Shown piece after piece: positions 38,883 through 47,623 of a DNA stretch of 51,377 bases. The notes beneath the pieces were generated by a model. The model was not told where the DNA came from. It made no database searches and saw only the letters and a program-made list of their open reading frames with translations. Positions within the stretch are counted from its first letter, which is position 1; every line of letters begins with the position of its first letter. A program made the position numbers and the translations under genes. The DNA is from Lentimicrobium sp. L6 (GTDB taxonomy: Bacteria; Bacteroidota; Bacteroidia; Bacteroidales; UBA12170): assembly GCF_013166655.1 (NCBI RefSeq), contig NZ_JABKCA010000035.1:1-51377 (forward strand). The letters are read 5' to 3'.

Positions 38883-39383
38883 TCAAACCATATTAGGTAT
38901 ATTTTCAAGAAATATAGCAAGAACATTCATAGCGGCATTAAGGTTTGTTCTTTGGTGGTGTATTTCTCTTAATTCTTTATTTCCGTGAAATAGGTTATTC
39001 CTATATCTGTACGATATTAATATACAAACAATAATTATGTTTTCATTAGTTTGATCAATCCCATGCAAAACGTTTTGTACAAATGTTCTTTGTGCGGAAT
39101 CCCGATGATTAAAAAGATGTGAAAAGTAGTTGTTTGCATTTTCGTGGTTTACATACCTACCTACAAAATAATTGAAGTATTCTGCAAATCTTACTGAATC
39201 TATATTACTTTCACGAATGTGTCTTCTGATTGATTGTTCATTAAATTGACGTTCACAGGCAATCTTTTCAAATAAGTTCCACATTAAGGTAAAGTCTCTT
39301 ACATGAGCAATTTCTTCCTCATCAAAAGGAATATCTAAATGTTCATTAATCCACACTATTGGGTTAAAATTATTTATTGCCAT
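38883..39383 (-). CDS. Small HEPN-motif protein
   Basis: The 166-residue all-helical protein carries RYRNNLFHG: Arg128-x4-His133, the R-x4-6-H signature of HEPN ribonuclease domains, followed by an acidic/basic helix. HEPN proteins are frequent in toxin-antitoxin and antiviral systems and cleave RNA as dimers. It has its own terminator and lies in the accessory region. No partner gene overlaps it. The domain call is based on motif and helical pattern. Confidence 0.65.
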   Translation of the reverse strand: MAINNFNPIVWINEHLDIPFDEEEIAHVRDFTLMWNLFEKIACERQFNEQSIRRHIRESNIDSVRFAEYFNYFVGRYVNHENANNYFSHLFNHRDSAQRTFVQNVLHGIDQTNENIIIVCILISYRYRNNLFHGNKELREIHHQRTNLNAAMNVLAIFLENIPNMV

Positions 39384-39522
39384 TTTGTATTATTTGTTTT
39401 AGTCAACTAAGATAAATGATTTTATAATTGAAAATACTTTATAATTTATTATTGAGATGTTATGCTGGGCACTATTTTGAAAACTTCCCACTTGATAAAA
39501 CGTCTTTGCAATTATAACCAAT

Positions 39523-39551
39523 AAAAAAACCGCTACATAATTGCAGCGGTT
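39523..39551 (-). terminator. Intrinsic terminator of the DUF6266 gene
   Basis: AACCGCT / AGCGGTT arms (39528-39534, 39545-39551) with seven T residues following on the minus strand, directly after the DUF6266 stop. Confidence 0.8.
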
Positions 39552-39573
39552 CTAAAGTAATCGTTTAACCCTA

Positions 39574-40215
39574 CTAAGCAACGGTTACAGAGCCAATATA
39601 AACGCTGTTAGCTACTTCTTTACCATCTTCTGAGATAAAGCCTATAAAGGCTTCTACTGAGCCTCCTGAGAAGTCAGAAGGAACAGTAAGGTTTTGTGAT
39701 AAGGTTGCTCTGGTAGCTCCTGCAGTATCATAAACTGCATATCCTTTGGTTGCATTATATACAACTAAAAGAGCCTTATCAGTCCCTTTTGCATTTCCTG
39801 AACCTGAGTTATCCGTCCAGGATAATTCAACGACTCCCGGATTAGTTGATGCTACACTTGCACCAGCAGAACCAACCAAACTACCACGACTAACTAAAGC
39901 CTTTGAATAATCAATTGTGAAGTTCGGATATGCTCCTGTAATTGCATTATTCAAATTGTACGACATGGCACTGTTAAACTGTGTCATTTTGATTGCATAC
40001 AATTTGAATCCTACCCTTAGAAATTCAGTCATTGGTTGAAGAAAATTCAACACTTTTGAGAATTTGGAACGTTGGTCAAGCTGACCCTGAGTTTTTGGAT
40101 TTGATACATTGGAAGGCTTGATACGCATGTAATCAATTCCTTTCCATGTTCCACCTACGATGTTTCCGACCTTGCCGGAGAAACCACCTAATACACCTTG
40201 AGAAATTTTACCCAT
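39574..40215 (-). CDS. DUF6266 family protein
   Basis: The 213-residue protein opens with GKISQGVLGGFSGKVGNIVG and continues with WKGIDYMR, NPKTQGQLDQR and a C-terminal beta-rich half (FIGFISEDGKEVANS, ending VYIGSVTVA). This is the DUF6266 family, known only from Bacteroidota and often present in several copies per genome. The function is unknown. There is no signal peptide. The Gly-rich N-terminus followed by an Ig-like beta domain suggests a structural or assembly role, but I claim none. It has its own terminator. Confidence 0.88.
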   Translation of the reverse strand: MGKISQGVLGGFSGKVGNIVGGTWKGIDYMRIKPSNVSNPKTQGQLDQRSKFSKVLNFLQPMTEFLRVGFKLYAIKMTQFNSAMSYNLNNAITGAYPNFTIDYSKALVSRGSLVGSAGASVASTNPGVVELSWTDNSGSGNAKGTDKALLVVYNATKGYAVYDTAGATRATLSQNLTVPSDFSGGSVEAFIGFISEDGKEVANSVYIGSVTVA

Positions 40216-40582
40216 CTTATGAGATATTTAAGTTTATAAATCTGTTATCGCTTGGACTTGACACGGACTTAATACGGTTTTGTCCTTGCACTTTCAGGGA
40301 AGATATTGCAAATAGTGGGCAATCATTGTATCTCAGGTTCTTATGCTTGTCTTTGCATCATTTTACTATGTCAGTTAGTCAATAATAGCAGAAAGGACTG
40401 AGTGAGGCTTAATTGAACGCTTAGGCATCCAAAAAGAGTAGGGGATGAAACAGACAAAAGGAAACGGAATAAATGGCTTGTGCGATGGCATTGTGGGTTT
40501 ATGCCGTAGTCTTTTGGTTGATTTCAGACCCGTAGCTTAAATTTGCCTATGTGTTCAATTAATGCGGTGGGTATTTATAAGC
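40216..40582. other. Non-coding gap in the accessory region
   Basis: These 367 bases hold no supported gene. They show a higher share of G and C than the flanking genes toward 40440-40560. The 10-mer GGCTTGTGCG (40475-40484) recurs at 42014-42023, beside the right inverted repeat of the block described below. Confidence 0.5.
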
Positions 40583-41170
40583 TTATGGTTTCTTACAGAT
40601 ATGATCCATTTTAGTTTTAAAATGAGTACGTAAAACTATATTCACCGGATTTGAAAGTCCGTCAACATAAATATGAAACTCATTTTCAAGTTGTTCAAAA
40701 AAGGCGGTTCGATTTATTGAAATACTATCATTGATTTTGCGAACTAAAGGACCTACATCACGGATAAGTGTTTTTTCTTTAGTTTCTGCTTGGTGTAAAA
40801 TTCCATTTCTGATGTGATCGTAAAAAATCTCAGCTGAATCAATATCAAAATAAGGTTTGAAACTATCACTTTTTGTAAGGAAGTCAACAAATGTTGGTTT
40901 GCCATTATTCCTGTTATCAACAATGCCATTGCGAAAACTGTATAATGCTTCTATAAGAAGGCAACTAATTGCCATAATTGTAAACCCAAACTTTCTTTCT
41001 CTTACAGGTAGCTTTGCATCAGTTTGAATTAACAAACGAATTGGTTCTAAATATCTTGGTTCAAACCGATGTGTAAATATTTGAATAGCAGATTCCCAAT
41101 CATCAGAATGTGGTGTATCTAAATTGAGGTTATTATAATCATCCGACTTAAAACCTTTTGCAATTTCCAT
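40583..41170 (-). CDS. HEPN-like small protein
   Basis: The frame stays open for 115 codons upstream, but that stretch is purine-rich repeat-like DNA. The ATG at 41170 is therefore chosen, giving 195 residues. The protein is helical with a hydrophobic helix (FGFTIMAISCLLIEALY) and HIRNGILHQAETK. There Arg121-x4-His126 is the HEPN-type motif, preceded by a conserved RNG. It resembles small HEPN proteins of defence islands. No partner gene is evident. Confidence 0.65.
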   Translation of the reverse strand: MEIAKGFKSDDYNNLNLDTPHSDDWESAIQIFTHRFEPRYLEPIRLLIQTDAKLPVRERKFGFTIMAISCLLIEALYSFRNGIVDNRNNGKPTFVDFLTKSDSFKPYFDIDSAEIFYDHIRNGILHQAETKEKTLIRDVGPLVRKINDSISINRTAFFEQLENEFHIYVDGLSNPVNIVLRTHFKTKMDHICKKP

Positions 41171-42036
41171 GTAGTAAAGATATTGTTTTTCTGTGTGCGA
41201 TTGAAAAAAGACTACGCAGGTAAAACAGCCTTGAGCTGCGTTGGCAAAGCGGAAAAACGGAATGGAGGAACGGAATGTAGTTTTGTAGCTGAGCGCGCGA
41301 GCCGACTGCGAGTGGAGCAAGGGTGGTGGATGCAAAAACCCGAGGAACGAGAGATGCAGACAGCTACCGTTTACGGCAGGGCTGGCGTGTGTTTTTGCTT
41401 TTGGGATGGGAAAGGCAAGTGTAGGGATTGAACGGAACGAAACGGGTGTGTTGGAAAAATGGAATGAAGCAATTCTGGCAGTTTTGAAGGGTTTGATAGT
41501 ATTTGATATTTTCATTTTTAAATAAATACTAATTTGGGGTAGGAAATGCTGCCGGATTGCGTTATGAAATTGAGGGTGGATTAGTGGAGTGGAGAGAATG
41601 AGCTACTCTTGCGTGGGGTGCTGAAAGTTGCAGAATGAATGGAGAGAGGAACGAACGACTGGAATGAAGCTACTGTAAGCATTGGCTGAATGCAAAAAAC
41701 ATGACAGCCCGATTAGCCCGCAGCGACCCGCAGGCGAGCCCATTAATATGCAGCGGCAGACCCCCAATTAAAAAATATGTGAGGAACGAACACCATATTA
41801 GGGTTTGGGGGGATGTAATAGCTGCTAGTGAGGATGGAGAGAGTGTGTGAAGCAAAACAAGTGAACGGCATTTTGTGAGCACCTACCGGAGCGCAAACAA
41901 AATGGTAAGTGAACGGTATATGCAAGGGCGACCGTAGGGAGTTTATTTACCCTTGCATATATGTTTTTGCGGAACAAAACGGAACGACTGACGAACACCG
42001 CTTTACCTGCGTAGGCTTGTGCGGTTGGATTAATTA
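41171..42036. other. Structured non-coding block bounded by 13-bp inverted repeats
   Basis: CTACGCAGGTAAA (41212-41224) and TTTACCTGCGTAG (42002-42014) are perfect inverted repeats about 800 bp apart. The inside is purine-rich and less AT-rich than the neighbours, with recurring words GGAACGAAC, GGAATGAAGC, AAGTGAACGG and AACGGAACGA. No convincing gene is found on either strand. It lies between one HEPN-like gene and the alpha-oxoamine synthase gene and looks like an inserted cassette or recombination-site region. Confidence 0.65.
41917..41961. repeat. 12-bp-arm stem-loop
   Basis: TATATGCAAGGG (41917-41928) pairs perfectly with CCCTTGCATATA (41950-41961) around a 21-base loop, followed on the plus strand by TGTTTTTG. 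It lies about 75 bp beyond the alpha-oxoamine synthase stop and might end that operon or be part of the block's structured DNA. Confidence 0.65.
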
Positions 42037-43158
42037 CTATATGTACAAAAGTTCAAATATGCATTTCACTAATTTACGGATGTCTTGATAAGTATGTGTT
42101 GGTTGTATTGCAATTCGTGAGATTAATTCATCATTTTTTGTTGTTGGAGGTTCGGAAATAATTACAAAAAAACCAAGTGATTTCAGATCATTTTCTATAT
42201 GCCTTGGATCTATAGAAGAAGGAAAGTTGATCCCAGTAATATGTAAAGATCCAGAATGGGATATTCCAAATCTATTGAGTTCAGATCTTAGAAGATTTGC
42301 TTTGTCAATAATCTGAATTCGTTCTTTTTTGCATTCTAAAGAAATATCAAGCGATATTGATATAACATCCCAAATTATAGGTGGAATCGCAGTTGAATAT
42401 ATCCAGGGTGATGCAATTTGAGTTAAATCATTAATTAGTACTTCGCTGGACAAAACAGCTGCGCCCATAATTCCTAATGATTTGCTGAAACCAATCATTC
42501 TAATATCTGGTCTGATAAAACCATGTTGCTTAATTCCAAGATGCCCTAATATACCAAATGAGTGGCATTCGTCTGTAATAATAGTTACTTTTCTTCTATC
42601 ATCTAGATTGCTAAATTTTAAAAATGTTTCAACCCCAGTAATACCTTCTACAGTTGGATAAATAACTGCGATCCTATCTTCTTTATAATCCTTTACAATT
42701 TCAGACAAATCAGTTTCATTCAGATCAACAATAAGTTTTTTAACATGATTAGCTTTTAGACCAGTAATTACGGAGTTGTGATTTTTTATATCTGAAACAA
42801 TTAAATCATAATCCTTACTCAAATATTCACAAATTGAATAATTTGCTGCCCACCCAGATGCGAAACATAAAGCCTTTGGGTAGGACATGAGTTTCTTAAT
42901 CTTATTTTCTAATTTTAAACGCGAAGGATGAGTGCCACCCAAATAATTGCTGCCCAATGAACCAAAAAAAGAACCATCTATTTTTATACTATTTATCTGC
43001 TCATTAAAATCTGCACGCCAGGGAATCCCAAGATATTGTGTCGAGCAAAAATTTACTGCTTTGTTTCCAAAATCGTCAATAACTTCCGACGATGTTAGAG
43101 GTGTGTATTCATTGTAATACCTTACACCTGAATTGATAATGTTATTTACTAATTGCAT
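42037..43158 (-). CDS. Alpha-oxoamine synthase (BioF/KBL/CqsA-type PLP enzyme)
   Basis: The 373-residue enzyme condenses an acyl thioester with an amino acid or SAM-derived amine, giving an aminoketone. PLP lysine is Lys226 in MIGFSKSLG. Asp196 and His199 are in TDECHSFGILG, and the cofactor-stacking His127 is in KNHNSV. GSNYLGGTHPSRLKLE and the ASGWAAN segment (100-106) complete the family pattern. The SGWAAN wording recalls the CqsA/LqsA autoinducer-synthase subgroup; this is from memory. The gene is last in a four-gene operon and overlaps the upstream methyltransferase-ATPase gene by 17 bases. BioF activity is possible, but no biotin genes adjoin it. Confidence 0.88.
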   Translation of the reverse strand: MQLVNNIINSGVRYYNEYTPLTSSEVIDDFGNKAVNFCSTQYLGIPWRADFNEQINSIKIDGSFFGSLGSNYLGGTHPSRLKLENKIKKLMSYPKALCFASGWAANYSICEYLSKDYDLIVSDIKNHNSVITGLKANHVKKLIVDLNETDLSEIVKDYKEDRIAVIYPTVEGITGVETFLKFSNLDDRRKVTIITDECHSFGILGHLGIKQHGFIRPDIRMIGFSKSLGIMGAAVLSSEVLINDLTQIASPWIYSTAIPPIIWDVISISLDISLECKKERIQIIDKANLLRSELNRFGISHSGSLHITGINFPSSIDPRHIENDLKSLGFFVIISEPPTTKNDELISRIAIQPTHTYQDIRKLVKCIFELLYI

Positions 43159-44644
43159 ATATTCTTTGATGTATTATTTCGTAATAGTTATTAAAAAATG
43201 ATTCGATTGAATTAAACTCATGGTCAACCGCAATTATCGTTGGAGATTTAATTTCATTAGAAACATAGTAGGATTTGAGATTAGAAAAGAATTGATATTT
43301 TTTCACTTGATCCATACCTGTACAAGGTTCATCTAAGAGTAATAAATCTGGTTCTGAAATTACAGCCTGAGCAAGTGCAATGCGTTGATATTCTCCACCA
43401 CTTAGTTTATTTCTGGAATGCACTCTTTTCAATATGCTCTGAGGTAATCCTAGATTAATAAGAACTTGATTAATTATTTTTTCATTATTATTAAAAAGTA
43501 TCAAGTTTGATTTGACAGAAATATCTTCAATTAGCTTTGGATTTTGTTCAAGTAAAAAGACTTTTTTTGGCTTATTGCTAATATCAATATTCTTATTTTT
43601 ATACCATTCTGCAATATATTTTAAGATTGTTGTTTTGCCAACACCTGACTGACCTAGAACCAAATTCCATTTCCCAATTTCAAAACTATACAATCCTTTA
43701 TTTATAATAGTTTCATTGTTTTGGTAGCTAAAGTTTTTGCTAAATTTGACCAATATACTAGACGACACAGAATGTTTAATTATCGGTGTTTTACAAAATA
43801 TAAACTTAGCGTATATATAATCAGAAATTCTTTGATTCTTTATTTTTTGTGGTTTTGCAATTTCACTAAGATTTTCATAGGCGTTTTTTGTTGATGATGA
43901 CAAGCAGAATTTAGCTGCTGAACCAAAACTCTTGTAAATTACATCTTCGTTAATAATAGGATTTGATATAAGATCTAATCTAGTACCAAGAGCTTTATCA
44001 GATATTGAGAAATTTCTTCCAGAACCATTTATTGACCATGTTATAGGAGCACCTCCATGTTGCCTTTTGATTACATGTTTTTTAATAGTATCAACAATAT
44101 TAATATTAACCGCTGAATCTGCAATATAAAGAATACCTGTTTCCTTGAGCAAAGATTCTGACAGCTTAAAAAATAATGATTGTTCTTCTGGGGTCAGCAT
44201 GTAAAAAGCATCACGGCAAATAATAATATCTATATCATTTGAATAAGATTCATTTAACTCTCTCAGGCTTTCAATCGAACCAGTTATTGGCTTAATACAA
44301 TCTGTGAGTTTTTTTGAAGCTACTTTTTCTGTAAATTTTGAAATAGCATATTCTGAAATATCAATACCAAAACTATGACAAGAAGGTAGATGCTCTGCTA
44401 ACCTAAGCAATAAATCACCTTTTCCACAAGCAAAATCAATTATTTTAGTATTGTTTGAAAAGGAAAAAACCGATAAATGGTTAAGTAATAATCTAGATGT
44501 AATCTCTGTATTATTTATAATACCCTTATTAAAATTCAATTCGTTCATTTCATTTTCAAAAAACTCTGAAAAGTGTATTTCATCAGACCAATTTGGATTT
44601 TGGTGTTTTTCATTCCAATAAATTTCTTTCTCGGTATATGACAT
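43142..44644 (-). CDS. Methyltransferase-ABC ATPase fusion protein
   Basis: This 500-residue protein joins two domains rarely seen together. Residues about 45-200 are a class I SAM-dependent methyltransferase: motif I IIDFACGKGDLLLRLAEHL (68-86), GIDIS for motif II and a later RDAFYML. Residues about 315-495 are an ABC ATPase with Walker A GQSGVGKT (331-338), Q-loop Gln367, signature LSGGE (414-418), Walker B LLLLDEP with Glu439 and switch His475. The frame is continuous across a linker with LSSSTKNAYENLSE. The gene lies 4 bases after the permease gene and overlaps the synthase gene, so it is presumably the energising subunit of this transporter. Confidence 0.85.
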   Translation of the reverse strand: MSYTEKEIYWNEKHQNPNWSDEIHFSEFFENEMNELNFNKGIINNTEITSRLLLNHLSVFSFSNNTKIIDFACGKGDLLLRLAEHLPSCHSFGIDISEYAISKFTEKVASKKLTDCIKPITGSIESLRELNESYSNDIDIIICRDAFYMLTPEEQSLFFKLSESLLKETGILYIADSAVNINIVDTIKKHVIKRQHGGAPITWSINGSGRNFSISDKALGTRLDLISNPIINEDVIYKSFGSAAKFCLSSSTKNAYENLSEIAKPQKIKNQRISDYIYAKFIFCKTPIIKHSVSSSILVKFSKNFSYQNNETIINKGLYSFEIGKWNLVLGQSGVGKTTILKYIAEWYKNKNIDISNKPKKVFLLEQNPKLIEDISVKSNLILFNNNEKIINQVLINLGLPQSILKRVHSRNKLSGGEYQRIALAQAVISEPDLLLLDEPCTGMDQVKKYQFFSNLKSYYVSNEIKSPTIIAVDHEFNSIESFFNNYYEIIHQRIYAISK

Positions 44645-44648
44645 AGGG

Positions 44649-47621
44649 CTATTGTAATGTTGTTTGCGATAAATAAATTGATAAAAGAGTTATTTGAATA
44701 AATACTAAAATATTAAAAGACAACCTTAATATTTTGAGATATAATGCCTTTTTTTCTTTAGCTTTTTCTGTATCCGCTAGTATTTTGTCATCAAGGATAA
44801 GATCAAAAAATGAAAATGAAAATCCATTATAAAGCTTATAAACAAGAATTAATCGGATGACCAAGTAGCCAAGTAATAAGATTAAGAATGTAATTAGAGG
44901 ATTTAATAATTCAATTCCGAATCCTGTTAATTTATCTATTACCCATGATAATGGTCGAAACAAAGAGCTTAAATCAGATTTTTTATCATAATAAACAGCC
45001 TGAAGTCCAATCGCTTGACTATCTTCATAAACTCCTTTTTCTTTGAAATGTTTTAAGATGTCTCTACGGACGATTGGATTTGAACAATTCTCACTATACC
45101 ATTTTAGCAACTCCTTATCAATTATTATTTTAGAGGTTGCTTGCAAATCTCTAAGCTCAATGTTGTCAAGTTTCGAATAAATTTTGCTGCCTAAATTAAT
45201 TGAAACTTGATTTAGTTTTACATCAATAAGCTTAATATCACCACTTAAAGAGATTGGTGCATCTATTGATAAATTAGAAGGTTCTTTGCTAGTGCTTGAC
45301 ACTTCTGAAACAATTAAATCTTTATATGAATTACCAGAAATACTTAGGTTACTTAAAAGGTTTAGTTTAAATATTTCGAGGCTTGTGTTTACATTATTTG
45401 TTACGATTTTATTTTGTCCAAACAACTTTAAATCACGCAATATTAAATTTAAAGAATAGTCTGATTTATTATAAGTTTCCAATCTGAAATTTGAAATGTT
45501 AATCTTCTCAATACGAATAGACAAATGGTCTAGTAATATCGGCACAAAAGAAATGTTGACTAGTTCCATATTAACAGTAGGAAGATCACTAGAATTTGAT
45601 TTTATATCAATATTTGATGTTGAAATATTTTTTAATAGGATATTCTTTGATTTAAAATTTGCCCTAATGGTAATATCAGGGATGCATGAATTCATTACAT
45701 TTATTGTTCTAAAAGAAGTCTTCCCATCTCTTAAATCTAGATTGAAGAATGATGATTCCTCCAAATAATGATGATTATCTTCATTAATATCAACACGATT
45801 AAGATAAATATTCTCAAATTTTATATCAGGACATTTTGAAGGTGTATTCGATCCTATGACATGTTTAATTTCAATATCAACATTTTGACTTCCACCACGA
45901 ATGCATAAGATAGATTTATCATAGTTGAAATTTAAAGTATCAATTCTGAGTTTTGTAATACAGTTTCCAATATCTAAATAACACTTGTCCTTAAAGTTAA
46001 CATGAAGGCTTTTAATTTCGACCATCGATACAGTAGAGTCGATACTAGTCATTTTTGAGGCTATGACAAAATCATTTACACCGGCATTTGCAGATGATAC
46101 TGAGCTGATCAGAATTGTAAAAAATAAGCCAATATAAATAACTTGTTTTTGTAATGACTTTATAACAATTTTTTTCATAATATTTTGGAGCTTTTGAATA
46201 CCAAAGATTAATACCAAATAGAATAAGAAACATATTAATACTCCCAAGTAAATCTGGGGTGATAAATCTGACAGATATAATCCACGTATTGTATTGGCAA
46301 AATTGTTTGGTTCATCACTCAATAGTGTCGTAATACCATCCTCTATCCACAAAAAATACATTGTAATAAATAATGGAATTGAAACCTTATATAGGTCAGT
46401 TAATTGAATAGTCAGTATTCTTTTCTTTCTATTGTGCCTCATGTTCTTGGTGTTAAGGTAAATTGGTATATGCTTGAGAACAGAAGTCTTATTGAAAAAG
46501 AATAGAATAAGTAGGAAAGAATATAATATGAGTGTGAAAAATTCTATGTAATTAGAATTATTCTTCCCTGCTGAAAGAAATGCAATCAAACCAAAAATTA
46601 CAGGAGGGAGTAGCGCAAAATATGAGATTACAGTAATGAATTTCTGATAGTGCTGGAAGATCCTATCGCCAAAGTAATACGGAAGGTATTTTAAAGATAT
46701 TGTATAGATTGTAAGAAAAAGCGTAAAGGATATAAAAATGATTATAAGATGTTTGCCAAATAAAGATCTTATAATTTTTATAAAATTTTCATCCCAAATG
46801 AACTCTGATTTATTTGCTATTGCAAGGAGAACAAATACGCTGAACAAAAAGAAAACACCGGAAGATAAATAAAGGAATAGATTTAAATTTAATCCTTTTA
46901 TAGAGTTGCGTTTAAATAAAAAAAGAATGTTTTTTTTGAACTTATATAAATGGATTGATCGGATTAATTGAACAAATAGATATACAATCCCTAGGTTAAG
47001 TATAATGAAAGAAATAATACTTATTAATATATAACTCGTATTAACTTCAGGATTGCCATTCATTAAATTGCTTATAAAGTTGTAAATATGAGAAATGTAC
47101 GTTTCAACTTTTCCACCTGTAAACGTAGGAAGTGATATCATGGACTGATTTAATAAAACGCAGAAAAAAAGAGTAAAAAGTATGGGCTTAATAAAAATGA
47201 TAACAAATAGGCTTAGGCTTTTGTAATTACTATTTGAAGATGCCAAATTGAAATCAATCGATTTAAAAGTGATCAGTTTTATGTGAGCATTGAAAATGTG
47301 TTTTAATAAATAATAAGCAATCCAACTATGAAATAGAATTCCACCAAAAAGTAAAATCCAAGGATTGTCATTACTTGAAAGACCAAATATACTTTGAGAA
47401 AATTTACTTATGAATAATGATAGAAGGACTGGTGCAAGAAGTAAGGGTAACAATAATGAATAATACGCATATTTGAATGTTTTAGGTTTATTCCTAGAAG
47501 AGTTTACTTCGAATGAAAGTAATAAAAACCCAATGAATGTATTTATTACTGATGCTGTTAAAATAACAGGTAAACTAGTATTAAATCCTTCTAAGACATC
47601 TGATATATAAAAGCCGTCCAT
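44649..47621 (-). CDS. ABC importer permease fused to an exported beta-strand-rich domain
   Basis: The ATG at 47621 (TAATAATG just after the preceding stop) gives 990 residues; an ATG at 47666 would overlap that gene by 43 bases. The first 480 or so residues hold about 12 hydrophobic segments in two halves, like FbpB/ThiP-type fused permeases (for example PTFTGGKVETYISHIY in half one). Then comes what looks like a complete signal peptide (KKIVIKSLQ, hydrophobic stretch, SSANAG). About 330 residues of short beta-strand repeats rich in Asn, Ser and Ile follow, then a WYSENC...DILKHFKEKG segment. That segment recalls pentapeptide-repeat/ion-channel proteins. Two final membrane helices close the protein. 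The fusion is unusual. Confidence 0.7.
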   Translation of the reverse strand: MDGFYISDVLEGFNTSLPVILTASVINTFIGFLLLSFEVNSSRNKPKTFKYAYYSLLLPLLLAPVLLSLFISKFSQSIFGLSSNDNPWILLFGGILFHSWIAYYLLKHIFNAHIKLITFKSIDFNLASSNSNYKSLSLFVIIFIKPILFTLFFCVLLNQSMISLPTFTGGKVETYISHIYNFISNLMNGNPEVNTSYILISIISFIILNLGIVYLFVQLIRSIHLYKFKKNILFLFKRNSIKGLNLNLFLYLSSGVFFLFSVFVLLAIANKSEFIWDENFIKIIRSLFGKHLIIIFISFTLFLTIYTISLKYLPYYFGDRIFQHYQKFITVISYFALLPPVIFGLIAFLSAGKNNSNYIEFFTLILYSFLLILFFFNKTSVLKHIPIYLNTKNMRHNRKKRILTIQLTDLYKVSIPLFITMYFLWIEDGITTLLSDEPNNFANTIRGLYLSDLSPQIYLGVLICFLFYLVLIFGIQKLQNIMKKIVIKSLQKQVIYIGLFFTILISSVSSANAGVNDFVIASKMTSIDSTVSMVEIKSLHVNFKDKCYLDIGNCITKLRIDTLNFNYDKSILCIRGGSQNVDIEIKHVIGSNTPSKCPDIKFENIYLNRVDINEDNHHYLEESSFFNLDLRDGKTSFRTINVMNSCIPDITIRANFKSKNILLKNISTSNIDIKSNSSDLPTVNMELVNISFVPILLDHLSIRIEKINISNFRLETYNKSDYSLNLILRDLKLFGQNKIVTNNVNTSLEIFKLNLLSNLSISGNSYKDLIVSEVSSTSKEPSNLSIDAPISLSGDIKLIDVKLNQVSINLGSKIYSKLDNIELRDLQATSKIIIDKELLKWYSENCSNPIVRRDILKHFKEKGVYEDSQAIGLQAVYYDKKSDLSSLFRPLSWVIDKLTGFGIELLNPLITFLILLLGYLVIRLILVYKLYNGFSFSFFDLILDDKILADTEKAKEKKALYLKILRLSFNILVFIQITLLSIYLSQTTLQ

Positions 47622-47623
47622 TA

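Noticed and set aside
41171-41515. Extension of the HEPN-like gene upstream to an ATG at 41515
   Set aside because: The extra 115 codons lie in purine-rich repeat-like DNA outside the HEPN-like fold. The ATG at 41170 precedes normal-looking protein.
42037-44644. Reading the methyltransferase and alpha-oxoamine synthase as BioC/BioF biotin genes
   Set aside because: No bioA, bioB or bioD adjoins them, the methyltransferase is fused to a transporter ATPase, and the operon begins with a solute-binding protein. Kept only as an alternative.
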